From Halobellus sp. LT62 (lineage in GTDB: Archaea; Halobacteriota; Halobacteria; Halobacteriales; Haloferacaceae): a stretch of DNA of 64,000 bases. Of the stretch, positions 1 to 7,754 are shown in pieces. The DNA lies in NCBI RefSeq assembly GCF_037031285.1, contig NZ_JAYEZO010000001.1, positions 1,302,001-1,366,000 on the forward strand, written 5' to 3'. Numbering within the stretch: the stretch's first letter is position 1; each line of letters opens with the position of its first letter. Under the pieces are notes generated by a model that did no database searches, had not been told where the DNA came from, and saw nothing but the letters and a program-made list of their open reading frames with translations. The position numbers and the translations under genes were made by a program.

Positions 1-313
1 CGACCGCGTGATCTTCGACCGCGTCGAGGATCTCCTCGTGCGGGAAGCCCGCTTCGACGGCGGTGCTCACGGCGACGCCCGCGTCCTGCACTCGCGCCGC
101 CGCGTCGGTGACGACCCCTTCGAGTTCCGCTTCGACCTCCTTGCGCTCCGTGACGCTCGACAGTCCGTAGGGATCGACGACCGCCAAGAGCAGGATCTCG
201 GCGTCGGTGGCCGCCGCGACGCTGATCGCGTGGTCGAGCGCGGCCGACGCGCCGTCGCTCCCGTCGATCGGAACGAGAATGCGTCGGAGTTCGTCTCCGA
301 TAGAGTGGCTCAT
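1..313 (-). CDS. Universal stress protein (UspA family), partial
   Basis: The reading frame starts at an ATG (complement of 311-313) and runs off the left window edge, so only about the first 104 residues are visible. The N-terminus reads MSHSIGDELRRILVPIDGSD, followed by a segment of the type AAATDAEILLLAVVDP. This is the beta1-alpha1-beta2 start of a UspA domain, with the conserved VPIDGS strand. UspA proteins are small cytoplasmic nucleotide-binding stress proteins. The C-terminal ATP-binding G-x2-G-x9-G motif is outside the window, so nucleotide binding cannot be judged. It lies 95 bp downstream of the metal-binding protein gene on the same strand. Confidence 0.85.
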   Translation of the reverse strand, partial: MSHSIGDELRRILVPIDGSDGASAALDHAISVAAATDAEILLLAVVDPYGLSSVTERKEVEAELEGVVTDAAARVQDAGVAVSTAVEAGFPHEEILDAVEDHAV

Positions 314-408
314 ATCACCCCCTTCGCGCGGAGATGGAAAAAATCCGCACCCGGATTCGAGCCGCCCTCGAACGTCTCACCCCGCGGCGACATCTCGGTC
401 GATAATCG

Positions 409-612
409 CTATTCCGATGCGTGACTCGTCTCGTCGCCGACGGATTCGAGCGCGCGGGCGACCGCCAGACACCCCCGACAGCAGTACGAGCCCTCGACGT
501 CCGCCGCGGTGATGGGCGGCGTCGGCGTCGGCAACCCACAGTGCGTACAGTCGTTGCGTTCCGCTCGACGGGATGAATCGCGGTCGGGTCGTCCGTTGTT
601 CTCGACGGTCAT
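409..612 (-). CDS. Small metal-binding protein (cation-ATPase metal-binding domain, PF12156-like)
   Basis: 67 residues with a C-x2-C motif (CTHCGLP) and a downstream CCRGC motif. That arrangement is typical of the putative metal-binding domain found at the N-terminus of CcoI/CopA-type cation-transporting P-ATPases (PF12156). Here the domain stands alone: no ATPase follows, and the next gene on the strand is uspA. The start is the ATG at 610-612. It lies 36 bp downstream of the TauE/SafE-like membrane protein gene, so the two are probably cotranscribed. Family knowledge suggests copper or another soft metal as ligand. The function as a free-standing chaperone or adaptor is an inference. Confidence 0.7.
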   Translation of the reverse strand: MTVENNGRPDRDSSRRAERNDCTHCGLPTPTPPITAADVEGSYCCRGCLAVARALESVGDETSHASE

Positions 613-648
613 ATCGGTAGTTGTTAGCTGGAGTCAGTCGGTCGATCG

Positions 649-1464
649 CTAGCCGAGCGGTTGGTAGATCGGTACGGTCGGATGGGGGAGGTGGATCCCG
701 AGGAGCATCAGTCCGTGCGCCAGCGGTAAATATCCCAAGAGCAGGAAGGCGACACCCAAGACCCGATGGACCGTCCGTCGACGCCCTACCGACAGCGACC
801 CGAGCGCCAACCCGTAGACGAAAAGCGTCGGAATCGTGCCCAGACCGAGAAGCGAGAGCAGCGCCGCCGCCCGGATCGGATCGGCGATCGCGAACGCGTA
901 CAGGTAGGCCGGGAAGGTGATCGGACAGGGGAGAAACGCGTGTCCGAATCCGAGTCCGACGATCCGGACGTCGCCGACGAGCGCGTCCACGCGGGCCGTG
1001 AGCGCGGTGCTTACCCTCGTGAAGACCACCGAAATTCGGCCCGGCAACCTGATTCTGCCCCCGGTGCCGCGCCACAGGTACGACGCGCCGGACGTGATGA
1101 TCAGCGTGCCGATCAGGATGCCCATCGTTCCTCTGACACCGTTGCCGACGGAGATGACGGTGTCGACCGCGGCGAGCGCGAACGCCCCCACGACGGCGAG
1201 CACGGCCCCGACAATCGCGTAGCCGCCGGCCCGGCCGAGATTGAACAGCGCGTGCTGTCTGAGTTGCCGAAGCGACACCCCTCGGCCGTCCTCAGTCGCT
1301 CTGAGCCTGTCGGCGTAGACGCTCACGAGCGGACCACACATCCCGAGGCAGTGCGCGCCGCCGAGTGCCCCGATGAGGAGAAAGACGCCGATCTCGACGT
1401 TCGAGGGTCCGACTGCGTCCATCGCCGCGGACAACTCGATCGGGCCGATCCGTGATAGCAACAC
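649..1464 (-). CDS. Sulfite exporter TauE/SafE-family membrane protein (DsbD_2/PF13386-like)
   Basis: 271 residues with about six hydrophobic segments. The first contains GALGGAHCLGMCGPLVS, the H-C-x2-M-C-G signature of the DsbD_2/UreH-like branch of the TauE/SafE superfamily. A second such element, GFGHAFLPCPITFP, occurs in the second half, so the protein has two related halves. Members of this branch are often linked to copper trafficking and cytochrome oxidase assembly, which fits the neighbouring metal-binding protein and the nearby halocyanin. Two starts are plausible: the ATG at 1464, or an internal ATG at 1422 that begins MDAVGPSN. The gene follows a possible 69-codon reading frame by only 6 bp. 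The transported species is unknown. Confidence 0.82.
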   Translation of the reverse strand: MLLSRIGPIELSAAMDAVGPSNVEIGVFLLIGALGGAHCLGMCGPLVSVYADRLRATEDGRGVSLRQLRQHALFNLGRAGGYAIVGAVLAVVGAFALAAVDTVISVGNGVRGTMGILIGTLIITSGASYLWRGTGGRIRLPGRISVVFTRVSTALTARVDALVGDVRIVGLGFGHAFLPCPITFPAYLYAFAIADPIRAAALLSLLGLGTIPTLFVYGLALGSLSVGRRRTVHRVLGVAFLLLGYLPLAHGLMLLGIHLPHPTVPIYQPLG

Positions 1465-1470
1465 GGGAGT

Positions 1471-1680
1471 TCAGCGGACTCCGAACGGCGATCGGTCGAG
1501 CGACTGTTCTACGGCCTGCGCCGCAGCAGTCTCGGCACCTCCGAATACGGGGCAGGTCCGGTCTCCATCTCCCCCGCTGATCGCGGACTGTCGGAACCCG
1601 CCCGGACGCGACGCTGCGAACATGCTTTCGTTCCGACGGGGAGCGCAGCACGCACGATCGGGGGGATCTACAATCGCCAT
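1471..1680 (-). CDS. Possible small Cys-containing protein upstream of tauE/safE-like gene
   Basis: A 69-codon frame begins at the ATG ending at 1680 and stops 6 bp before the TauE/SafE-like start. It contains a CC pair near residue 11 and one further Cys, and resembles no family I recognise. Support is indirect: an AT-rich CTTACGTA element lies about 30 bp upstream, where a haloarchaeal TATA box would place a leaderless start, and spacing to the next gene is operon-like. Codon use is less GC-biased at third positions than in the neighbours, which argues against it. It may be only the leader of the tauE/safE transcript. Confidence 0.3.
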   Translation of the reverse strand: MAIVDPPDRACCAPRRNESMFAASRPGGFRQSAISGGDGDRTCPVFGGAETAAAQAVEQSLDRSPFGVR

Positions 1681-1771
1681 CGAATGGTGTTTGGTACCAC
1701 GACACGCTACGTAAGACTTGCGCTGAACGTGTCAATTAGCCGGTTACCCCACCGATTTCGACCGCGCTCCC

Positions 1772-1837
1772 GATCCGTCTCCGGTCCGTTCTCGACCCGT
1801 CTCTGGTTCGCCCCCGACTCGTCTCCGGTTCGCTTCT
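1772..1837. repeat. Three imperfect tandem copies of a 22-bp unit
   Basis: Units start at 1772, 1794 and 1816. Each has the form GAYYCGTCTCYGGTYCG followed by a pyrimidine-rich tail. The period is exactly 22 bp with a few substitutions between copies. The repeat is intergenic and not coding. Confidence 0.85.
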
Positions 1838-1980
1838 AATTCATTCCCGGGTCGCTCGTGTCATCGCACCCCGCTCTCGGTCGCGCGGATTCTCGACTGA
1901 TCACCCATCGTAACGAAAGTCCCGGCGAATATTGAACTTATTCCGCCCGTTTTCGCCAACTGGGAACGAGTGAGGTATCC

Positions 1981-1987
1981 TTATATC
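1981..1987 (+). promoter_or_regulatory. TATA box of the halocyanin gene
   Basis: TTATATC is centred 24 bp upstream of the ATG at 2008. This is the spacing expected for a leaderless haloarchaeal transcript starting at or next to the start codon. Confidence 0.7.
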
Positions 1988-2007
1988 TGGAGGGCCAACG
2001 AAAACTG

Positions 2008-2547
2008 ATGGCACGAATCAGTCTCACCCGTCGGACGCTCCTCGGCGGCACCGCCGCGCTCACTCTCGGTCTCGCCGGCTGCTCGGGCGGTTCCGGCGAC
2101 TCCGGAGGCGACACCGACGAAACGGACGGGTCTGACGACGAGTCCGGAGACAGCAGCGATTCCGGAAACGGCAGCGGTTCCGGCGATAGCGGCTCGCCGC
2201 CCTCGTTCGACGGCTACCTCGACGGTACCTCGAACTACGACGGGGTCGTCGATCGCACCGGCGACGACGAGGTGACCGTCACGGTCGGCGCGGAGGCCAA
2301 CGGCGGCAACTTCGGGTACGGCCCCGCCGCGGTCCGGGTCTCCACCGGAACGACGGTCGTCTGGGAGTGGAACGGTCGCGGCAGCGTTCACAACGTGGCC
2401 GCCGAGGACGGTTCCTTCGAGTCCGAACAGGTGCAGGAGGCCGGACACACCTTCTCGCAGACGTTCGAGGAGGTGGGAACGATCAAGTACTACTGCACGC
2501 CGCACGAGGCGGTGGGAATGAAGGGCGTCGTGGTGGTCGAGGAATAG
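2008..2547 (+). CDS. Halocyanin-like blue copper lipoprotein
   Basis: 179 residues. The N-terminus has a twin-arginine motif (LTRRTLLGG) and a lipobox ending at Cys25 (GLAGC), so the protein should be exported folded by Tat and lipid-anchored outside the cell. Residues 26-70 form a Gly/Ser/Asp-rich linker. The C-terminal half is a plastocyanin/halocyanin domain whose type-1 copper ligands can be assigned as His128 (VHNVA), Cys163 (YYC), His166 (TPH) and Met171. Halocyanins are peripheral one-electron carriers feeding terminal oxidases. A TATA box 24 bp upstream fixes the ATG start. It is divergent from a gene cluster that may also serve copper handling. Confidence 0.93.
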   Translation: MARISLTRRTLLGGTAALTLGLAGCSGGSGDSGGDTDETDGSDDESGDSSDSGNGSGSGDSGSPPSFDGYLDGTSNYDGVVDRTGDDEVTVTVGAEANGGNFGYGPAAVRVSTGTTVVWEWNGRGSVHNVAAEDGSFESEQVQEAGHTFSQTFEEVGTIKYYCTPHEAVGMKGVVVVEE

Positions 2548-2572
2548 CGGATCGTGGAGCGGTCCCCGTCAG

Positions 2573-2797
2573 TCAGTCGCGGATTACTCGAACGAGCGAG
2601 TCGCCGTCGTCGCATCGAGAATCGATGTACCCTAAGACCTCTTCGTACGCTTCGATTCGGCACGTCTCCTCGATGGCGGTTGCCGTTCGGTCCTCTTCTA
2701 TCGCGGCGATTCTGTCGGTCTCGGCATCGCGCTTGCGCTCGTCGATGAACGCGCGGAGACGGTCGGCTCTGATCCGACTGACGTCACTATCAAGCAT
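2573..2797 (-). CDS. Small hypothetical protein, 74 aa
   Basis: 74 residues, strongly charged (Asp/Glu/Arg-rich) and predicted mostly helical, with no signal peptide or membrane segment. Two Cys residues are visible (TCRI and SRCDD). I do not recognise the family. It reads as a real gene because codon use matches its neighbours and because a TATA-like TTTTTACG (complement of 2819-2828) sits about 26 bp before the ATG, as for a leaderless transcript. It is convergent with the halocyanin gene, with 25 bp between their stops. Confidence 0.6.
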   Translation of the reverse strand: MLDSDVSRIRADRLRAFIDERKRDAETDRIAAIEEDRTATAIEETCRIEAYEEVLGYIDSRCDDGDSLVRVIRD

Positions 2798-2892
2798 ACG
2801 ACCGCCACGGTGAGAGGACGTAAAAAGCCACGGCGACCGGCGCTCGAGAATCACGTCGGGAATCGAATCCCTCTCCGTCGGGACCGGTGCAG

Positions 2893-3954
2893 TCAGGCCT
2901 CGGCGGCCCGCTGTCGCCCGCCGCGCGGCGTCTCCCACGCTTCGAGCAGTTCCTGATACCGGTTGCGGATGGTGACCTCGGAGATGTCGGTCACGTCGCT
3001 GACGTCCGCCTGCGTCAGCTCGACGTTGGTCAACTGCGCCGCAGCGTACAGGGCCGCCGCCGCGAGTCCGACCGGCGACTTCCCCGAGTGGACGTTCTTC
3101 TGTTTGGCGTTTTCGAGCAGCTCTCGCGCCGTTCGCTCGGTCTCCTTGGGGATCTCCAAGTCCGACGCGAACCGCGGGACGTACTCGGTGGGGTCCGCAG
3201 GCTGAATTTCTAGGGAAAGCTCGCGGACGACGTACCGGTACGCCCGCTCGAACTCGTCTTCTTCGACGCGGGAGACGCGCGCGACCTCGTCGATGCTCCG
3301 GGGGACCTGCGCCATCCGGGCGGCCGCGTGCAGCGACGCGGTGGCGATTCCCTCGATGGAGCGGCCGGGGAGGAGGTCCTCGTCGAGTGCGCGGCGGTAG
3401 ATGACTGAGGCGGTCTCGCGGACGTTGTCGGGGAGACCGAGCGCGGACGCCATCCGGTCGATCTCGCCGAGCGCCTGCTTGAGGTTGCGCTCCTTCGAGT
3501 CTCGGGTGCGGAAGCGCTCGTTCCACGTGCGCAGCCGCTGCATCTTCTGTCGCTGCGTCGACGACAGCGAGTTGCCGTAGGCGTCTTTGTTCTGCCAGCC
3601 GATGTTCGTCGACAGCCCCTTGTCGTGCATCAGGTTCGTCGTCGGCGCGCCGACGCGGGACTTCTTGTCCCGCTCGGCGCTGTCGAAGGCGCGCCACTCC
3701 GGCCCGCGGTCGATCGAATCCTCGTCGACGACGAGGCCGCAGTCGCCACAGACCGTTTCACCGCGCTCATCGTTGGTCTGTAGGTCGGTCGAACCGCACT
3801 CGGGGCACCGAAGCGTTTCGTCTTCGGCCGACTGCTCCTCGCGCTCTTCGTGCTCGTCGGCGTCGTTCGTCGTCTCGTTCTCCGCGTCGTGGTCGCGCCA
3901 CGTTCGTCGTCGCTCGGTGCGCTCTCGTGTGCGAGTGTGAAGGGCGTCACTCAT
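2893..3954 (-). CDS. tfb: Transcription initiation factor IIB (TFB)
   Basis: 353 residues. An acidic/basic N-terminal tail is followed by a zinc ribbon with Cys50, Cys53, Cys69 and Cys72 (RCPECG, VCGDCG). A B-reader/linker segment follows, then two cyclin-like repeats ending in the helix-turn-helix (ADVSDVTDISEVTIRNRYQE) that contacts the BRE. TFB recruits RNA polymerase to TBP-bound promoters. Haloarchaea carry several TFBs that give promoter selectivity. I chose the ATG at 3954; a TTG 12 bp further upstream would add four residues. A DtxR-like palindrome lies 60-73 bp upstream, next to an AT-rich box, suggesting this paralogue may respond to iron. Confidence 0.96.
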   Translation of the reverse strand: MSDALHTRTRERTERRRTWRDHDAENETTNDADEHEEREEQSAEDETLRCPECGSTDLQTNDERGETVCGDCGLVVDEDSIDRGPEWRAFDSAERDKKSRVGAPTTNLMHDKGLSTNIGWQNKDAYGNSLSSTQRQKMQRLRTWNERFRTRDSKERNLKQALGEIDRMASALGLPDNVRETASVIYRRALDEDLLPGRSIEGIATASLHAAARMAQVPRSIDEVARVSRVEEDEFERAYRYVVRELSLEIQPADPTEYVPRFASDLEIPKETERTARELLENAKQKNVHSGKSPVGLAAAALYAAAQLTNVELTQADVSDVTDISEVTIRNRYQELLEAWETPRGGRQRAAEA

Positions 3955-4013
3955 TTTGTGTTGCAAGAGGCCGGTGAGAACTGAACCACCGCCTCGTTCT
4001 CATCACCTCGTTT

Positions 4014-4027
4014 GTAGGCGCGCCTAA
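4014..4027. promoter_or_regulatory. DtxR/IdeR-like palindrome upstream of tfb
   Basis: GTAGGCGCGCCTAA matches 10 of 14 positions of the 14-bp core of the bacterial DtxR consensus, keeping both TAGG and CCTA arms. On the minus strand it abuts TTTTTTAGG, a possible TATA element of tfb. It is also an AscI-type 8-bp palindrome, so chance is possible in GC-rich DNA. Confidence 0.4.
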
Positions 4028-4122
4028 AAAATGTGTCGGCCGTGTGCGAACACAATACCGATCCGATACATAATTCGGATACAATTTGGAGGCGATTTCA
4101 GGCGATGATAGAGAATCGGCCG

Positions 4123-5421
4123 CTAATTTCGGGTTTTCACCGGGAAGGCGTTTTCATCGGAAACGGCGTCGACGACAGCACTGGGAACATCCGATGGTTC
4201 GACCACCTGCGCCCGCGCTCGGAGCGACTCGTAGACGCGCCTCGCTTCGTCTCCCACGTAGTTCCGCTCGGCGAACGGCCGCTCCTCGACGAGGACGACG
4301 CGATCGGCGCGGGTCGCCGCGCGGAGGTTCGGAAGGTTCCCCGTCCCGACCTCCACGTCGGCGACGAGGACGCAATCGGCTGCGTCGACTCGTCGCTCGA
4401 CAGCCTCGCGGGTGTCGTCGTCGACGCCCGCGAACGGATCGACTGTCACGACGTCGAGCGCGAGGCTCCGGGCCGCCTCCGCGTCGGTGTCGCCCTCGTT
4501 CAGCGCCCCGGCGGACACCGCATAGCCCGCGGCGTCGAGGACGTAGAGGTATCTGGCCGCGGTCCCGCCGCCGCCGACGACGTGGACGCGCCCGGCGCGT
4601 TCTGTCTCCGCGTCACGGCGGCCTTCCGGAAGGGCGGTCACGTACACCGACCCGGTCACCGGGTGCCGGGAGACGACGGCGTTCGCGCCGAAGGCGTCAC
4701 CGAGGGCGCTTTCGGTCAACACCGACTCCGGCGGGCCGAACGCGGCGACCTTGCCGTCGGCGAGTAAGAGGAGTTCATCGCAGTACTGCGCCGCGAGGTT
4801 CAGGTCGTGAATCGCCGCGACGGCCGTCTTCCCCCGCGAAACGAGCGTGCGGACCAGTTCGAGCGTTCGGACTTGGTGGTTGATGTCGAGGCTGGCGGTC
4901 GGTTCGTCGAGGAGCAGTAGCGGGCTCTCCTGTGTCAGCGCGCGCGCGAGGAGGACGCGCTGGCGTTCCCCGCCGGAGAGCGTCGACACCGTGCGCTCGG
5001 CGAACTGCTCGGTGGCGGTCCACTCGAACGCCCGTTCGACGGCCTCCGTGTCGGCCTCGCTCCACCCGCCGAAGCGCGAGCGATGCGGGTTCCGGCCCAT
5101 CTCGACGACCGTCCGGACGTCGAACTCGAAGGCGATGGCGGTGTCCTGCGGGACGGTCGCGACGAGCCGACTCGCCGCTTTCGACGAGAGGTCGTGAACC
5201 CGCCGCCCCTCGACCGTGACGCCTCCCGCGTCGGGGGCGAGCGCGCCGTTGATCGTCCGGAGCAGCGTCGTCTTGCCCGCGCCGTTCGGGCCGACGAGGC
5301 CGACGAAGGTCCCCCGGTCGATCGAAGCGTCGACGCCGTCGAGGACTGTCGTCTCACCGAAGCCGACCCGGAGGTCCTCGATTTCGACGAGCGGCGCGTC
5401 AGCCCCGTCCGGTCGGCTCAC
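4123..5421 (-). CDS. btuD: ABC transporter ATP-binding protein (BtuD/FecE-like) with C-terminal extra domain
   Basis: 432 residues. Residues 10-260 form an ABC ATPase: Walker [10 protein letters not shown] near 44-52, signature LSGGERQR, Walker [11 protein letters not shown], and the H-loop in [13 protein letters not shown]. This class powers import of cobalamin, haem or iron-siderophores. The remaining ~170 residues form an extra alpha/beta domain starting near [17 protein letters not shown], with a Rossmann-like glycine cluster; its role is unknown to me. The GTG start overlaps the stop of btuC by four bases, so the genes are translationally coupled. The cobalamin name follows haloarchaeal convention; the DtxR-like operator at the operon promoter makes a siderophore substrate equally plausible. 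Confidence 0.88.
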   Translation of the reverse strand: MSRPDGADAPLVEIEDLRVGFGETTVLDGVDASIDRGTFVGLVGPNGAGKTTLLRTINGALAPDAGGVTVEGRRVHDLSSKAASRLVATVPQDTAIAFEFDVRTVVEMGRNPHRSRFGGWSEADTEAVERAFEWTATEQFAERTVSTLSGGERQRVLLARALTQESPLLLLDEPTASLDINHQVRTLELVRTLVSRGKTAVAAIHDLNLAAQYCDELLLLADGKVAAFGPPESVLTESALGDAFGANAVVSRHPVTGSVYVTALPEGRRDAETERAGRVHVVGGGGTAARYLYVLDAAGYAVSAGALNEGDTDAEAARSLALDVVTVDPFAGVDDDTREAVERRVDAADCVLVADVEVGTGNLPNLRAATRADRVVLVEERPFAERNYVGDEARRVYESLRARAQVVEPSDVPSAVVDAVSDENAFPVKTRN

Positions 5422-6437
5422 AGCCCAGTCACCTCCCGCGATCGGAGGAGATACAGGAAGAAGGGCGCGCCGAGCGCCGCGGTCACGATGCCGACGGGGA
5501 TCTCGGCCGCCCCCGAACGCGCCAGCGTGTCGGTCGCGACGAGAAACGATGCCCCCGCGAGCGCGCTCGTCGGCAGCAGAATGCGGTGATCCGGGCCGAC
5601 GAGTAGCCGCATCCCGTGCGGGACGATCAGTCCGACGAAGCCGATCACGCCCGTCACGGCGACGGCGGCCGCGGTGACGACGCTCGACGCGGCGAGCAGC
5701 AGTCGCTTCGTCCGCTCGACCTCGATTCCGAGCGCGTGGGCGTCCTCCTCGCCGAGCAGCAGGACGTTCAGATCCCGCGCGTACGCCATTAGTAGAAGGA
5801 ACAGCGGCGGGAGCACGAGCGCGATCACGCGCACCTCCGCCCACGTCGTCCCGCCGAGGTGGCCCATCAGCCAGTAGACGACGCGACGAATGCTCTGGCC
5901 GCTGTGAAGCAACAGGAGCGAGATGATCGCACCCAGAAACGTCTGGACGGCGACGCCCGCGAGAAGCAGCGTTGCGGTCGGCGTCCGGCCGTCTTCGGTC
6001 GCGATGAGATAGACCGCGAAGGCCGTGAGGACGGCGGAAACGAACGCCGCGCCCTGCAGTTCGAGGCCGAACGGGAACGCGACGGGGAGCACGATCGTCG
6101 CGACGGCCCCGACGGCCGCCCCCGAGGAGACGCCGACGATCGACGGGTCCGCCATCGGGTTGCGGAAAAAGCCCTGCATCACCGTCCCGGCGGTCGCGAG
6201 CGCGAAGCCGACGAGCGCCGCGAGCGCGATGCGCGGCAGGCGGACGTCGACGACGATGATCCGGTTCGTCCGAGCGACGTCGAAGGCGAACGGCAGCGGG
6301 TCGGCGGACAAAAGCGCCTTCGCCACCGTCACCGGGGGGATCGACACCGACCCCATCCCTGCGCTGGCGACGGTTACGGCGGCGAGCACGCCGCAGAGCG
6401 CGCTCGACCACGCGACGGTACGCGTTCGGAGGGTCAC
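5418..6437 (-). CDS. btuC: ABC transporter permease (BtuC/FecCD family)
   Basis: About 339 residues from the GTG at 6437, very hydrophobic, with the 8-10 membrane spans typical of FecCD/BtuC. Family landmarks include [31 protein letters not shown] in the first half and [15 protein letters not shown] in the second. It forms the membrane channel for the ATPase encoded downstream. A TTG at 6464 would lengthen the protein by nine residues, but it lies inside the operator. The TATA-like AAGTATTT (complement of 6463-6470) is about 30 bp before GTG 6437, so I prefer the GTG as a leaderless start. It is divergent from btuF. Confidence 0.9.
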   Translation of the reverse strand: MTLRTRTVAWSSALCGVLAAVTVASAGMGSVSIPPVTVAKALLSADPLPFAFDVARTNRIIVVDVRLPRIALAALVGFALATAGTVMQGFFRNPMADPSIVGVSSGAAVGAVATIVLPVAFPFGLELQGAAFVSAVLTAFAVYLIATEDGRTPTATLLLAGVAVQTFLGAIISLLLLHSGQSIRRVVYWLMGHLGGTTWAEVRVIALVLPPLFLLLMAYARDLNVLLLGEEDAHALGIEVERTKRLLLAASSVVTAAAVAVTGVIGFVGLIVPHGMRLLVGPDHRILLPTSALAGASFLVATDTLARSGAAEIPVGIVTAALGAPFFLYLLRSREVTGL

Positions 6438-6451
6438 GGTGGAAAGCTCAG

Positions 6452-6465
6452 TTGGATTAGCCAAA
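6452..6465. promoter_or_regulatory. DtxR/IdeR-like operator in the btuC/btuF divergent promoter
   Basis: TTGGATTAGCCAAA keeps 11 of 14 bases of the DtxR core TTAGGTTAGCCTAA and has dyad arms TTGG/CCAA. It lies between the two divergent genes and overlaps the AT-rich box AAATACTT, so a bound repressor would block both promoters. Confidence 0.55.
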
Positions 6466-6470
6466 TACTT
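6463..6470. promoter_or_regulatory. Shared bidirectional TATA-like box for btuC and btuF
   Basis: AAATACTT lies about 29 bp before the btuF ATG (6496). Read on the other strand as AAGTATTT, it lies about 30 bp before the btuC GTG (6437). One AT-rich box thus has the spacing for leaderless transcription in both directions. Confidence 0.5.
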
Positions 6471-6495
6471 GTTGCATTAGCGGGCAGGAAGTCAT

Positions 6496-7656
6496 ATGCA
6501 ACGCAGCGCACTCGTCTTCGTGATGCTTCTCGCCGTCGCCGCGGCCGGGCCGTTCGTCGGCGGCGTCGGGGCCGCGACGGCGGTCGATGGCTCGACAGCC
6601 GCTGAACCGATTCCGCACGATCACCACTCCCAGACGGCGACCTGCGAGTTCCCGCACGAGACGACCGACGCCACCGGCGCGGCGGTGAACCTCACGTCCG
6701 ACCCCGACCGGATCGTGACGCTGAACCCGAGCGCCGCCCAGACGATGTGGGAGATCGGTGCCGAAGAGGAGGTCGTCGGCGTCTCCCAGTACGCGAGCTA
6801 TCTCGACGGCGCGGACGAGAAGGCGAACGTCTCCGGCGCGAGCGGTCCGGACGTCGAGCGCGTGCTCGACGCCGAGCCTGATCTCGTTCTCGTCCCGAAC
6901 AGTTCCTACGGCGCGTCCGCAGAGCGCGTCGAACAGATCCGCGCGCAGGGCGTCCCGGTCTACGTGTTCGGACAGCCGACGTCGCTGGAGTTCGTCGCCG
7001 ACAAGACCGAACGGATCGGCCGCCTCACCGGGAACTGCGAGGCCGGGACAGAGCGCGCCGACCAGATCCGCCAGTCAGTGGACAATATGGAACGGGCGCT
7101 CGAAGGGACCGAGAAACCCGTCGGACTGAACGTCTTTTACGGGTACACGTCGGGGTCGAACACGTTCATCGGCGATCTGATGCGGACCGGCGGGATCGAG
7201 AACGGCGCGGCCGACGCCGGGATTTCGGGCTTCGCGATGATTAACGACGAGGACGTCGTCGAAATCCAGCCGGAGTGGATTCTCGTGCCGACCGGCAGCT
7301 CGGTCCCGGAGACCGCCGCCTACGAGAGCACGCCGGCCGTCCAAGAGGACAATATCATCCGCGTGGAGACGAACCTGCTCCAGCAACCCGCGCCGCGCTC
7401 GGTGCGGGCAGCAGAGCAGATCCTCGAACAGGTGCACCCCGACGCGTACGAGGAGTACCAATCAATGCAAGAGGCGGAGTCGTCTGCGACGGCCGACGAG
7501 TCGGCATCGACGACTGACGCGGAAGCGACATCGACGAGCGACGCGGAGTCGTCGCCGGAGGAATCGCCCGCGACGTCGACTGAGTCGCCCGGATTCGGTG
7601 CGGTGGCGACGCTCGCCGGGCTCGCGGCCGTGGCGCTTCTCGCGACGCGCCGATAG
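6496..7656 (+). CDS. btuF: ABC transporter substrate-binding protein (BtuF/FepB-like), PGF-CTERM anchored
   Basis: 386 residues. An N-terminal hydrophobic signal sequence (about residues 5-25) leads into a class III periplasmic-binding-protein domain ([26 protein letters not shown], then [16 protein letters not shown] and [16 protein letters not shown]). Residues ~325-362 are a Ser/Thr/Ala/Glu-rich linker. The protein ends with [22 protein letters not shown], a PGF-CTERM tripartite signal, so archaeosortase should cut it and attach a lipid anchor at the cell surface. It captures cobalamin or a ferric siderophore for BtuCD, encoded divergently. The shared promoter carries a DtxR-like operator. 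Confidence 0.9.
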   Translation: MQRSALVFVMLLAVAAAGPFVGGVGAATAVDGSTAAEPIPHDHHSQTATCEFPHETTDATGAAVNLTSDPDRIVTLNPSAAQTMWEIGAEEEVVGVSQYASYLDGADEKANVSGASGPDVERVLDAEPDLVLVPNSSYGASAERVEQIRAQGVPVYVFGQPTSLEFVADKTERIGRLTGNCEAGTERADQIRQSVDNMERALEGTEKPVGLNVFYGYTSGSNTFIGDLMRTGGIENGAADAGISGFAMINDEDVVEIQPEWILVPTGSSVPETAAYESTPAVQEDNIIRVETNLLQQPAPRSVRAAEQILEQVHPDAYEEYQSMQEAESSATADESASTTDAEATSTSDAESSPEESPATSTESPGFGAVATLAGLAAVALLATRR

Positions 7657-7754
7657 GCGACGAACGCCCACGCTCCTCTCGGGACGCGTCGAGGGGTGGC
7701 CTCGACGGCGCTCGGACAGCAAGTATCATACCGCCCCCGCGTCCTACGATACCT

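Larger units (their letters stand above)
1681..2007. other. Intergenic region between divergent genes
   Basis: 327 bp between the divergent tauE/safE cluster and the halocyanin gene. It contains the candidate leftward promoter near 1707-1716, three tandem copies of a 22-bp repeat at 1772-1837, an AT-rich stretch near 1910-1950, and the rightward halocyanin TATA box at 1981-1987. No coding potential was seen in it. Confidence 0.7.

Noticed and set aside
4061-4080. ATCCGA/TCGGAT dyad between tfb and the BtuD gene
   Set aside because: Arms of 6 bp with an 8-bp spacer are not significant alone and no promoter is adjacent.
5422-6411. Upstream half of a long minus-strand frame continuous with the BtuD gene
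   Set aside because: It overlaps btuC in another frame and gives only Arg-rich sequence. The real ATPase starts at the GTG at 5421.
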